Source: Lycocorax pyrrhopterus obiensis
Lineage: Eukaryota; Chordata; Aves; Passeriformes; Paradisaeidae
NCBI GenBank assembly: GCA_014706295.1
Contig: JACSVZ010000002.1
Span: forward strand, 133,123,431 to 133,187,430
Direction: 5' to 3'
DNA: 64,000 nt
Shown: piece by piece, positions 34,960 to 47,950 of the stretch
Numbering within the stretch: the stretch's first letter is position 1
Layout: the number at the start of each line of letters is the position of its first letter
Position numbers and translations under genes: made by a program
The notes under the pieces: generated by a model
Told to the model about the DNA's origin: nothing
The model's database searches: none
The model's input: the letters and a program-made list of their open reading frames with translations, nothing else

Positions 34960-36260
34960 TTAAGGTTACATTGCATCTTTCAAAACAGAAGGGAATGCAT
35001 CTGGAGCCGTAGAGCACATGTTCTTCATCGTCCTAATTATTTGTTTAATTCCAGTGGCACATTGCAATTGTTTTCTCACTTTTCAGTGCGGGATGCGGTT
35101 TACAGTGACAATTGTTTTACCGCTGTGTAGCACAGATTATGACAAGGGGAGAGGCGGTGGAGTCGCTCACTTGCGGCAGTACTAATGACCCAAGCATTGT
35201 TATTTCCATAAATGGGATCTTTGTGTGCTAACTAAACCTGAACACTACAACTGTGAAAGCCGCTTTCCTTCAATCTTCCCCAAATCTCCGTATGACTTGT
35301 ATACATGATAATAAATTAATCTCTCTTGTTACCGTGTTGTTGTTCGTTTAGTAAGTACCTCTTTCTTTCATGTGATGTCAAGCTCAGCCTTAAAATGGGA
35401 ATCATATTTTGAGCCATTGTCTCAAATAGTTCCTTTCTCGAAGGATTCTTTTTTCTCCCTTCAGTAAACTGGGCTTTGCAAATTGCATTGTGAAGAAGTA
35501 TATATGGCACCAACTTCACACCTTCAGACACTGCTGTGGACTGGTCTTAACTAAAGTGAGTTTGGCTGTCTCAGCTCATTTCATAGGGACACACTAGTCC
35601 ACACCATGTAACATGCAGTTTGGGATTATTGCCAGTTTCTTCCCAGAAAATACTCAGAAAGGAATTAGTGAGAGGACTGAATGACTTCTTGCGGCATCTG
35701 TGGAGTCAGGGTATATCCAAGGTGAAATGGGATCATTCCTCGGGCAGCAGAAAGGAGGAAAAATAACCCAACCCTGCAGTGGCCTGTTGTTCTTAGTGCC
35801 TCATGCCATTATTGTTGGAACACTCTGTACTGAAACATGCCAGTGGAGGAATAATTCGTGCTGCAGAGAAACGAGCTGAACACCGAATCAGTTCTTTTAA
35901 AAGGATCAATTTTTAGAGTGTATTATAAGTAAACAATTGTTTCTCTATATAGAGAATGATTTTATTTGATGACACACAGTGCTGCTTCTGCAGAGCTGAT
36001 TGCTCTGCCAGAGCAAAAGGAAAAAATAATATATTAAAGACATGAGATGCATGAAAAATGTCATTAAATAAATCTTTGCTAGCCTTGAAATGGGGGTGGT
36101 TTGCATAATTGATTAATCATAAGGGGACATTTTTGGTCACAGAAATTATCATTAGTAGAGCTCCAAAGTTAAATAATCTCTATACGAATAAAAAATGCCA
36201 TTTTCCCTTCAGATCTTTCCAAGATCTCTTCTTTCTTTTAGCCTTTCTTGCTTTTAAAGG
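34960..36260. other. Candidate conserved non-coding cluster
   Basis: Unique AT-rich DNA with dense developmental transcription-factor motifs in two blocks. Block 1 (about 34960-35280): TTAATTAA-like sites, palindromic ATTGCAAT (35061-35068, C/EBP-like) and palindromic ACAATTGT (35108-35115, paired SOX half sites), plus unusual CpG-containing words (ACCGCTG, GAGTCGCTC) retained in AT-rich surroundings. Block 2 (about 35900-36250): octamer-like TTTGCATAAT (36100-36109) directly followed by the 10-bp palindrome TGATTAATCA (36110-36119). No ORF is supported. The enhancer interpretation is inference; no alignment was available. Confidence 0.3.
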
Positions 36261-39200
36261 CCTTAATAATTAAACGATATTTAACTCGAAGTGTGGGTGA
36301 TGAAACCCTTGTGAGCCAATTTCTCCCCCTGTCACTCAGCAAAAGCAGCGGCGCCCAAGCAGCGCACGTGGGCCCAATCCTGCAAGCTCAGCTGTGGTGC
36401 TTCACCTCCCTGCACCAACAGTTTGGATCTGGGATTTTCCTTTCAAACTCCAGTCAATAAGACCTCTCTGAGTTTTCTTCCTATAAAAGAAAAATATAAT
36501 CATGCCAAGCAGCATCTTTGTGCACTCTTTTCCGTTCCACTATTAAAAGGCAACTGTCCTGTTTGTTCTGAAAAATTTCACCTCCCTGTGAAACTGTGGG
36601 CTTGCAAACATGCACACACTCTTTGTGAGACAGCTTGTGGTCCTTTAGGGTGGATGTCACTGCATCTACTTCAGAGATATAATAATAAATATTTTTTTAT
36701 TGCCATAAATTTAATTAAAGGAAACAGCTTTCCATACACTGTTCTCAGAAGGATTTTCTTTAGTCTGCTTTTTCTTTTGAGGCCATTTTACATTGAATAA
36801 AACAGGAATTTCATGATGCAGTAATGGGTTAAACAAGGCTTGCCACATCTGATTTCATTAATAAAAAAAATAAATAGCGTATGGGTCCAAGCCTGGTCCC
36901 ACACCACAAACTGGCAATCTTCTCTACTTCTCATTTATTGTTAATCCTTCAGGAGGTACAAAATCACATCCACAACAAAAAGAGGAATGGAGATGTTTGG
37001 CATCATACAAATGAGTTTCCTGTTTGTTATTTTGCTATGGATAGTTTAATTTGGTTTCTTTAACCAGGAGAAGATCCTTAAATTGAGACATACAGTACCT
37101 TCTTATCATAAGTGTCCTTCTCAGGAGATCTCTAACCAAGTGTTACAATACATTGCAGACAGGAAAATGTGTTCAAAACTTCATTTCTTACTCCATTTCT
37201 TTAATGTGGAAATAGGGTAAAACTCATATATCTCAGAAACATATTGTAATGGCTTCCAAACATGAACATAAAATTGGTGTAAAAGTAATCTCAGTCTGTA
37301 AAAGTTTTTGATTTGTGTTTGTATATTTATATGCAGAACATAACATATATGTAAACATAAGCCTCTATTCACTCTAGCTTGTACATGTACTGAGATAATT
37401 ACACAGAATTGAATATTGATACATGTGGAAAATATATTGTGTAAATATTTAAAGGATGGAACAGACTTAATTAAGAGACAATTTCAATGCATTTAGACAT
37501 TAATTGTTGTACAAAATCAAGATTTCCTTAGTAAGTAATAGTGGTCCTATTTATAACTGTATTGTTATGTAAGAAACTGTTTTCTAAATCTCTAGTTATA
37601 GCTAGACAAATTCAAAGATGAGTCTGAGGGTTTTGAAGCAAACCAGTTTTTCAGTTTCTTACCCGTTGTTTTTAGCAGAGTAGAACAAGAGCAATGCAGA
37701 CATTTACAAGGTTTACAAAATTTAATTAGGCCAATTTATATATACTTTTGCCAGACAAGAACACAAAGGTTGATTGCTGAGTACTATAACTAGTATTTAA
37801 AAAAACTCTTACACTCTCCTCCAAATTAGTTTCTATTCTATAAATATTTTATCTCAAACTGAGTTGTATATAGTTTTTTAATTTCTCGAGATTTATTTCA
37901 ATATCTCATAGGTATATGAAGCAAGTGCTTTTAAATCCTGTATGTTTGAAAATATCTCTTTCATAAACAAGGATTGGCAGCCTAGTAAAAAAATTTTTGT
38001 GTGTGCTTTTTTAATCAAGATTTAACTATAGGTGTATTGAAGATCTTTTCTTTTTGCCTCTGTTTTGATACTCTATTTTTCTGCATCAGCCTGCATTGGA
38101 TGTTCAGCATTATCAAATATTTGTATGAACAGGAACACATTACAATTCTGCAATATGCTCAACCAGTGTGACATATCTTTTTTGTGTGTTTTGCATCTGA
38201 GGTTTTGTAGTAATTTAGTCCCTAGACCAACAGCTGAGATTTAGTCGTGTGGTGTGACTGCATTGGAGGTGCAGAGACATCCATTTCTTCTGAATTGACC
38301 TTCCTGTATATTTTAATAACAGTCCTAACTTGAATGTTCTTCCCCAAAGAAGTGGTTTAATAGAGATATCCTTTCTTCCACTTTACCTTTTCCTTGTATG
38401 CTCCAGTTCAAGAAAGCTTCCCACCTTCTGTATTTAGGCAAGTTTTGAAAAGCATATTTTAACTTTGACAGGCTCAAACATTTTTCTGAACCTAGTGTGA
38501 ATATTCTGAGGAAATTAATTATTTGATATTTAAATTATGAATGCATGATTGTATGCATACTATCCTGATATTTATAAGAATAAAATATTTAAAAACACAG
38601 TAGTCATTTTTGTTCAGTCCTGGAAGAAACCAGGGTCTAGCCAATGTGAGGGGGGGAATACTTTCTCCTAAAAATATGAAGTTATGATGATCTCAACCAT
38701 GTAGAGTACTAAAACTCCATTGGATAGCAATGACTTTCAGTCACAAAAACCAGCTTGCTTTCGGAGTAGTGACCTAGATGAGATGGGATCTGTATTCTAT
38801 TATCACTCCCAAAACTACCTAGTTGTGCATGGCACTTTCATATCCCAGTGTGTAATAATATGCTGCTAGATCATATAGCACAGGATTCTGCATCCTGATG
38901 TGTTATTCCTGTATTAAATATGCTTTATATTTACTGTATCTTTAGGAAAGAGATGTTTAGCCTATTGATCTTGCTGCAAACTCTAAGAAAAGTAAAAATA
39001 AAATAAAATGGGCTTTTCCTCAGACAGTACAATTAAATATGCTATGATTTAATTGCAAGGAAATTTGTCTCCTCGACTCCTGGAGCTCCATATAGCGAGA
39101 CAGGACTGACTCCCATCTACATCATCATACACATTCTCCCAATGTGCATTAAATGTACATTGACTCAGCTGCTAATTCAGGAGCATGAGTAAATTGTACA

Positions 39201-42019
39201 GTGAAGGAACAGAAGAACTCTCCCTGGAAAGACAGGTGTTGTCCACAACCTTCTAGGTTAACCTGTTCACAAAAAGCCCACACTATTTCTGGAACACTTC
39301 TGTTCAATACAGATACTTTTCATGGAAAATCTGTTTCCAGTATTGTGCACATGCCACTATCCCCTCTCTTGTCGTAGTTGAATGCTGACATAAATCTTTT
39401 TCTAATAAAATGAACTATTCAAATTTTTTCTTTACTGAATGATGTCTGAAACAGATGTATTTTAATCTGCTGGGCATAGAAAATGAAATTTACATGTCAG
39501 TGAGGTCTTTCTGGTTAATAAATGTTTTAAAAGAAAGAAAGCAAGAAGCTAAATATATGTAAAACTGCACTGCTTTGCATATGGTGCTTTTAGCAGAAAA
39601 TACAGTATTCTAATACTAAATTGTATCTTATTTATGAGACAAAAAGTATATGTATTTTGTGATGACAAATATCTTTCATGTAGGGGTATCATATAAAATG
39701 CTGAAAAGAATTCTGATTTCACCAGCAATACTTCCCTTACGCTAGTCCAAATAATTTTTCTTTTCATGTAGGAGCAGCATCTGCACAAAGCATTTTATTT
39801 TTTATCTGTGTGTGTGCATTTTTGAACTCATTATGTTTTCCTGTTATTTTAGCTGTTTACATAGCACCAATTTTAGTACATTATTGCAGCTTTCTCTTAC
39901 TCTGAGTGAGATGGATCCAAAGCCCAATGAAATCATTGGAGGGGCCCTTTTAGCTGAAGTTCACTTGCCATTGGGGATGGAGGTTAAGACAAACAAGAGT
40001 TGTCTTCAGTGTCCCCTGGAGATTCAGGCAGGTTTTCCAAATAATCATGAATACTTCTGAAAATAGGTTGGTGTGTTGATGAAATTTTAAATTTTCCATC
40101 ACAATAATGTTACTCATTTTGTAGCATTATTTGGGGGGAGGCAAAGATCATAGCTATTAAAAATGAAGCTTTAAACCCAACTTACTTTACTGTCTGAACT
40201 GTTGCCAAATTTGATAGAGATGCAATGGCAGAGTTAGCCTAAATTGCTTGTATAGAAGGCCAACAGACAGCCCCACGTGCTAGTTGTGCCGTGTGCTGAT
40301 ACTCTCAACCAAGTCCCTCTCCCAGCCCCTCCTTCCCTCCTTCCCTTCCCACTTATTTCCTCCCCAAAATAATAAACAATAACATTATTAATAAATAAAA
40401 ATAAGTAAATAATATGATTAAAAATAATTTAATACCAATATAAAATAATTTCCCTGTGCTCAATACCCAAGCAGTTCATCCTCTGAAAAATATGTTGATA
40501 GCTGAGGTGACATGAATTTTACCTCAAGGAGAACAATGGTCTGAGAGAGTCTTTTTTCATCAGAGTCAATGGTTGGACAATGCAGGAATTGTCTCCTGAA
40601 CATTCCTACCTTAATAAATGGGACTGCAGCACCACAGTAGAAATCATTCCTTAAGTATCTCAATTAAGAGCTCGGTTGTTATCTTATCCTGATTAAAAAG
40701 TGCTTGAGTTTCTACAAGTTTTCAGCCAGAGAAACTCAGGAATGATGTCCAGGTTCATTTTTTAACAATTAGCAAGTCTGAGCCTCAAACTGACAGATTA
40801 CTGCCGTTTGGCAGTATCACCAATAGACAGGGAGTTGTGAAATTGTAAGATATTATTGTATTGTTGGTAGCCTGAGTAAATCTAAATCTTTTCAAGCTTT
40901 GCTTCAGTGGGTTAATTCCAGGACCTGAATTACAAGTGCAATTTGAATTATATTGCAAAGACTGAACTTACTTCACTTTAGCAAAGTCCTTTTTCTTAAG
41001 ACTTATGAATTCCAGTTATTTTGAAATCCTGAAATGTTGAAATCTTTTGATACCTTTCTTATTATTTCCAAGAAAAGATGGGTAAAGGTTTTTCCTGACT
41101 TTCCCTGCCAGCACCTCTATTTAGGAAAATGTGTTTCTTTGACTTTACCTTTATTTTGTGGTATCTCAGCAGCTGCTACATGCAATATACATCCACAGGG
41201 GCTTTTTATTCTTCCCATCCTAAACCTGAGATATTAAAATAGCAGAAAGAACAAACCTTGCCAGAATCAGAAAGTAATAAAAATAAAATGAACCAAGTAA
41301 ATGTTCTGTATATATTTAGGGCAATTGAAGAGACCTGCAAAAAGCAGGGGTGATTTCAGATTGTCTCTACATATTTTGTCTGAGAATTTTAAAACACTTA
41401 ACGGATTCTAGCTAATTAAGTCTCAAAGCTTGATGCTGAGCTATATGAGGCAGGGCAGGGGACATCACCCATTCTGCTGAGGAATGAAGGGAAAAGTGAT
41501 TGCATGATTTGCTGGGTACAAAAGATTATTAAATATTGGATTTGTGAATAAAGATACATATTCCAGTTACAATTTAACCATTAGGATTGATTTTTTTTGC
41601 CGAATAACAACAGCAGTGACAATAGAGAAAAAGTATGCTGTAATGAAGTCTCTCATAAAATAATTTGTTTAATCAGTAGCTTGTTGTTAAAAGAAAGCTG
41701 TATGTGACAATAATACTTACAAAATTTTATTTAGAGTAAAAGGGCTGTTACTGAGCGCTGGCTTGAAACTGTAGCTTTTCAGGTTGTTGAAGTATTTATT
41801 ATGCATTCTCCACAACAGAAATACTCACCAGATAATTGCTGCAGAGGGCAAAAAAATACACGTTAATAATAGCTGTTCAAAAGCTCAACAATTTTTTTTA
41901 AGAGAAGCAGCTAAATGGGGCTGTGGCCCTGCAGTTGTTTGCGGTAATCAAGGACTTTCAACAGACAAGTCCTTATTCAGTTTCTAACAACTGTGTGGAT
42001 CTGAGTAATCAGACTGGAA
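36261..42019. other. AT-rich intergenic DNA without recognisable repeats
   Basis: No gene recognised. Very AT-rich between about 37300 and 38650. A pyrimidine-rich run (40314-40350) is followed by an A/T-only stretch (about 40363-40450, many TAA and AAT units). The segment near 39905-39960 resembles fragments of very old amniote repeats, but too weakly to call. Confidence 0.45.
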
Positions 42020-42200
42020 ACTGTGTACATACTGTTCGGGTTTCAGCCTAGATTCTGAAAGCTTCAGCTTTCCCTGGTGCAGCACCGGGATTTTTAAAAT
42101 CTCCTCAGATAAATTCTATCTGTGGAAAGTGACGCTGTGCTGTGATGATGCATAATTCTGCATCTCTGTATTTCCCGCGTTAATAAACCAAAAAGAATGG
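42020..42200. other. Candidate conserved non-coding element
   Basis: A block with a POU-like ATGCATAATTCTGCAT (about 42149-42164) and an E2F-like TTTCCCGCG (42171-42179) directly before TTAATAAAC. CpG-containing words survive in AT-rich surroundings. No ORF. Regulatory role is inference. Confidence 0.25.
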
Positions 42201-45200
42201 GAAATGGAAAAGATTTGTTGCTAGAAATGTTTAGTCTTCTATACCTACCAGTTGCAATTTTCTTCTCCCAAAGTGTTTTCCTTAATCCAGCCTTAAGAGA
42301 TTGAAGTGATGAAGCTTCCTACACTTCCCTTCAGAGAGCATTGCAAAGTATAATACTCAACAGTGTTCAATGTTTTTCATGAAATTATGGTTATATTTAG
42401 CTTTTTATGTGAATTCTGTAAATCTGATATACAATCTTTTGTTTGGAAGAACCCTTCATTATTCTGGAAAAATATATACTATTAATATTTCCAGCCAGTT
42501 ATGCTAGCCTCCTTTAAGTATTCTTGCTGACATATATTTCCTATGATTTTAGAACAATTTAATGCTAGAAAATGTGTCTGCAAAGCAACATTTTTGTCAA
42601 AATATCTGAGGAAAGTATTTTTACTTTTTTCTGTCTGGAAGTGAATTTAGGATTTGGCTCAAGTTGAATTATAGGCACAAATGCCTTACGTGAATTTGCA
42701 GGTTGTGTGACCCTGTGGTATTTGGTCTGCTTTTCTGTGCTGCTTTCTTCGGGTTGTCAGATTTCTCTTGTGGTACATTCCTAATCATTTTGTGATATAA
42801 TACAAACAGAGATATCAATAGAGGAAACCGAGATTCAAATTCACTAAAATTTGGTTTATGTTGTTCATAATCTATAATTTTTCAATATCTGTAACTCTAT
42901 ATGAACTCTGTTTCATATTTTTTCGCAAATTTGCTTACTCCCCTGGTTCCTTCTTATTATATGATGTGCCTTAAGTCTCTCAGAGTAATGCGATGCAGAG
43001 ACTGAGGTACTGCAAGAAATGCCCTATGCAGACTCTGAAGAATGTATTGGTTCATAATTGCATTTAAACACATATTATTAGATCTTCCTCTGATTACATA
43101 TAAACTATTTCCTGTAACCATTTGAATCTGTGAAGCTGGAAAGGGAAGGCTGCAGTGTTCACTGATTCCAGTGGGATTCGGATTTCCAAAATCCTAATGT
43201 GTACCAGATGTGAAAGGAGGGAGACTCTAGCCAGACTGGTGAGTGGCTGACTGCCATATCACATAACTACCCAGAAGTGGGGAATGCTCATTACACAGGA
43301 CACCCTGAGTGTGGAAAGGGAGAAGGAAATGGAAAGCCATTTAAAAATTCGGGATTCAGGGTCCACAATATTATTCAAATGCTTAATGTCCATCAAATAC
43401 ATTCTAGAGACAGCAGCAAGCTATTTTTTTGATGCAAGTTTTTTTTAAGAGCTTGTTTCAGAATCTGTTTTTCTCATTAAGATTTTAAATCCATGGCTTC
43501 TAACTTTGATCTTATTGGTTGACATTAATCCTTATTTTACGTTGTTGCTGTTTTGGGTTTTCTTGGGAGGGAGGGCGCCCCTCAATTCAAGACATCCATC
43601 ACTGCTTCATCTGAGCAAAAAAGCAACCATTTCCCAGGAGAAGGCACGGATAGTTCTGCTTTCTCCCAGGCAGGGAGGGAGGAAGCCTTAAAACCAGAAT
43701 GAGTTAGTCACCACCAACAACATCTGGACTCAGCCCTTTGCTCCTGTATTTACTTCATTGCGTCCTGGGTTGCACATAAGACAATAAGAGAACAAGCCCT
43801 CCGAACTGCCCAAACCACACTTTCTTTGGTTAGCTCCACTCAGCACTGCGGTAGATAGGTGGGTTTGAAAGAGAGAGAGAGAGAAAAAATTTCTTCCAAT
43901 TATGTGGGCTTTGACTGTTGAGTTTTGTATGTGTATGTCACAGGTCATATGTGTTGCATGTTCTGGTGTAACCCTGGCAAAAAAAAAATAAAAAGCTGAG
44001 AGTGGTGACATCTGCCTCTGTTATAAATGCAGAACAGAAACATGTACCTAGATCCCTTTTATTTGGGAAACCAGACCCACGTTTAATTTGGCATGACCAC
44101 ATATCTACACATCCCCTTATAATTGTACAGGAAGATACTATTCCTCGATGGAATGCTTGTGAGTTTTATTTGTTTGCTACTAGGTTTTCCTTTGCCAGCA
44201 TTGCCTCCATGCCAGCAAGACCTTTACCTGACAGTATTTAATTCAGGGCCAGGATCTGGAAGAAAAAGGAGGCCAAATGGAATATCTTCAGCTCTACATT
44301 TGCAATTTTGCCCAGTTTTGCTCAAATGACTTTCCTGCTTCCTAGTTTGTCTTCCCCTCAGCACAGAAAAAAAGAGGATTAAGGCTGTCAGGGCTGTACT
44401 TCAGAGGCAGCCCCAGCAAAGCCCCTAAAGAAGAAAAGCGAATGATCATAACCCATCCTCTGGATCGTCTCCAGCATAAGAAAGGATAAACTATTTTTTT
44501 TAAGCACTCCTTAGGTTCCACAGTCAAATAAACAGCACATGGCAGTCTGTGGAATTGAAGATAGAAGGTCACTGAGACCTGGATTTATTAGTGAGGACAC
44601 TGAACGTTTTCCTAGTGCCATAGGGAGAGTTTCGGACACTGAAACTGATGCCCTTCAGATGCCATGTCAAGGTCTGAAACCTGACTGATTGGTGTCTAAA
44701 AATTAAGAGCAGATGCTGCTAGACACTATTTGCTATTTATCATCTCTTCAATAATCTTGCCCAGAAATGGGAGATTTAGCAATCAGACAATACTTCACAA
44801 GAAAATTAGTGTCAGAAGAGGATTTATTGAGTAAGGACCAAATAAGTGCATGCTTGAAAGCTTCTGGCAGTCTGCCTTTTCTTAAGGAAAAATTACCGAT
44901 AGTAGGTGTTTTCCCCCAATTTTCACCATGGGAAACATATATCTCCTCTGTGGAGTGCTTAAGAAATTTTCCTTAGAGGATCTAGGACCTCCAATTGAAA
45001 CAGGTGAAAACTGATTTAATTGAATTATCTGGTACCTTTATTCCTGTTTAGTACTTTTACAGTGGCAAATCCACACCCAGCATTCAAATATAATGACAGC
45101 TTTATGCAGCATGAAATAGTACAAGCTTAAACAGTTGGAGGTAATCTTGGCTAATCAGATAGACTAACATCCATAATTGTTTAGTGAGTTTTAAGATTAC

Positions 45201-47559
45201 TTGGCATTTGCAATAATAAGTCAAGTCAGGACTGGATTTTCATTGGAAGAACACACAACCCAAATGCTGTGGTCCATGCCCTGCAAACTTCCTGTTCCTT
45301 GTAAGGCCAATGCAATATGCAATAGAAGAAAATTAATGTTAGAGGAGCATAGTGATAAAGAGGTCACATCCTTTAGCTGATGCATCATTTGCTGCTTCAC
45401 AATTATTGACAATTTCTGGCTCAGTAGAGGACAAAAAGAGATTGAGGTGAAGGTACAAATAAAGTTTGGAAGACTAGACTTTGCATTCATTAGACTTGAT
45501 AAAAAAGAAATTTTTCTTTTTTGTCAAAATTGCGACGTCTTTATGTGAAACAACAGATGAAGTATTTTCTATTAGGTAGTTTGAGTTCATTTTATTTGAA
45601 CATTTAAGCCTATTTGAAGATATACCTATCAAATATAGCCCTAGATAATAATTTGGGAGCAGGAAATGCTAAATTTAAAAGTCTAATTCCAAGCATCTTA
45701 TGTCCCACAGACTTATTGAGACATACTTCTAAAATCTACATCCTAATGCATCCTGTTGTTTAGATGAGAACTAACCAAAATACCTAGTTGCAGAACAAAA
45801 CAAGAACTCTACATCTAAGTAGCTTTGGCTCATGTATTTTACCCATATCTCTATATAACAAAATCACAGGCTCCATCTCACAGATTTTTAAAGGAGTGAG
45901 AAGGATAAGGAGAACAGCTAAAAATTAGCTTTAAGAGCTGTAAGTTACTTATTAGAAAGACTATGTGTCAAATTATGTACTTTATTTTAACAGTAGCAGT
46001 TCTATTTCCTTTCATCTGCTACTCTACATTACACTTCTGAGCTTTGTTCTTTCTCATCTAAATGAAGGTGTATTTCTGGGTATGCCAATAAAGCATGTCT
46101 TCTCCAGGCAAAGAATTTGTTGTCGGAATATCTATATTGGACAAAAGCCTCATTAATGCAATTTCTATTCTGAATTCTGAAATGCTGTTGCCATTTCTCA
46201 GTTTTAAAAGGATTTGTGCATCTTGACTTTTTACTTCGGAAGTCCAATTATTAGTCTTCAAAATATTCTGCCGTGACCCACCTAGTGCTCACCAAGAAGT
46301 AATGCTGTATGGCATCTGACATCCTCTTGATGTTAGATGTCCCTGCCTATCCCCAGTGTAAACCAAGCAAAGTAAAAATTGATCCATCCTGCATTCTCTT
46401 GAGTATAATGGGGGGCAACAAGAACAGACTTGTCTGTGTAGTTACAAGAAACAGCCCAAAAAAAGAGATGTCAAACAATAGGGCTGGAATCAAGCCAGCA
46501 TATCTCAAAATAAAATGGCAGAACGTTTCATCAGTACAGGAGCGAAACATCCTCTTGGAGCATCCTCTCCAAAAAATACAGTTTGCTCGAATAGTAATCT
46601 GGAACAATGATATTAAACATTTTTTTTAATAATGCATGAATTTTTCAAAATCTCCTGGATGAAGCTTTGTAAAGTAAGAAAGGCTTGATTCTCTCACATT
46701 TTCACTTGTTACACAACTATGTAACTGTAGATTTTGTGCCTCTGTAAGGGCTTCATCCAAAGACTACTGTATGATTGGAAAAAATTTGATTCACTTACTC
46801 ATGCTTTAGATAAGGGCATAAATGAAAGATGAACTCTCTGAATCATTGTGCTTCATTATTTCTGTTACAATTTTGGCCTTGATCATATTGCTTCTGAAAC
46901 AGGGCATAAAAAGGACACATCCTCCAAACATTCATTCATATGAAACCAATTTGTAGTAAAAGTATTTTAAAAATAATATCAAACGACAAATATTCCAGAC
47001 CTATGTATTCATTCATCCATTAAATTAATTTCATTAAAATGATATGGGTGTGGATGAAGATTTTTCCTTTGTTTTATTCTGTGCCTATTGAAACACTGAA
47101 GAGTGTTGGCTGACATTTCAAGGAAAATACCTGAAGGTGGGATCATCTTACTTGATGTTGTATTCTGCCAAATTTCATCTGGATTTCAGAGTAGATATTT
47201 AATTTTTACAAGACACACAGGGAATAAGAGGCATTTTCTGCTTATAGAAAGTGACTACAGCTGAAGACATGCAAGTTGTCAATTTGTCTCATGCAATGTG
47301 TATTGCAGTACATAATAAATTATGCTCTTCTTGGGAGAAAGAGCCTCTTTTAATCTTAGCAAGTAACGTACGAGAATCACAAAACGGTTCCATTATACCT
47401 ACTTGAGGAGCTGAGTCCACAAATCAATAATAAAAAGTAGATGTCTCTTGATAGTCAAATGTAATTGTGAAGAAGGAATTTTGTAGAATCTCCTAAGTAT
47501 GCAGATTCACTAAGTTAAATGTCAAGCAACATAAATATTCCCTGGGCCATTCCTAACTA
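42201..47559. other. AT-rich intergenic DNA
   Basis: No gene or mobile element recognised. A GA microsatellite lies at 43870-43884. The longest open frames (for example 46309-46629 plus, 106 codons) lack any recognisable domain and overlap an equally open opposite strand. Confidence 0.45.
43870..43884. repeat. Short GA microsatellite
   Basis: Seven GA units between A-rich flanks. Confidence 0.8.
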
Positions 47560-47950
47560 TGCCATTGCAACGCATTTAATTTTATACTTTAAGTGAATAA
47601 AGTTGTATTTGAGAATGTATTGTAAGAAGAAATTCATTGAAAGTTAAAGTCATGGCTACTTTTGCTAAGAGACAAAAGCAGTTTGAGATGTATCTGTTGG
47701 AGGCTGTGAACCAAGCAGAGCTCAGCTGAAGAGTGTACGCCTGCCTCTTAAGGCTCTTCCGTCAACCCTGTCTATGGTGCACCCGCTCTTTCACGACAAC
47801 CTGCACAGGGAATTTGTTGTGTAGTCCTCTAAAAGAATGTACTATTGGTTTGTAACATGTTTATTTGTAGGGAGCAAGTCAGTGGAAACATAGCACTTTA
47901 TTCTTTACTTTATTCAGCAGCAGCAGCAGGGCATGCTATTATGGATTTGG
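47560..47950. other. Candidate conserved block with short (CAG)5
   Basis: Unique sequence of mixed composition with several retained CpG words (GTACGCC, CACCCGC, CACGACA) around 47730-47800 and (CAG)5 at 47915-47929. No open frame uses the CAG run convincingly. It could be a regulatory block or a short untranslated exon; low certainty. Confidence 0.2.

Noticed and set aside
39905..39960. Possible ancient amniote interspersed repeat (GATCCAAAGCCCAATGAAAT)
   Set aside because: Resembles old repeat words found in reptile and bird genomes, but the match is short and from memory; too weak to annotate.
43140..43200. Another possible ancient repeat trace (CTGATTCCAGTGGGATTCGG)
   Set aside because: Only about 20 bp of resemblance and no element boundaries.
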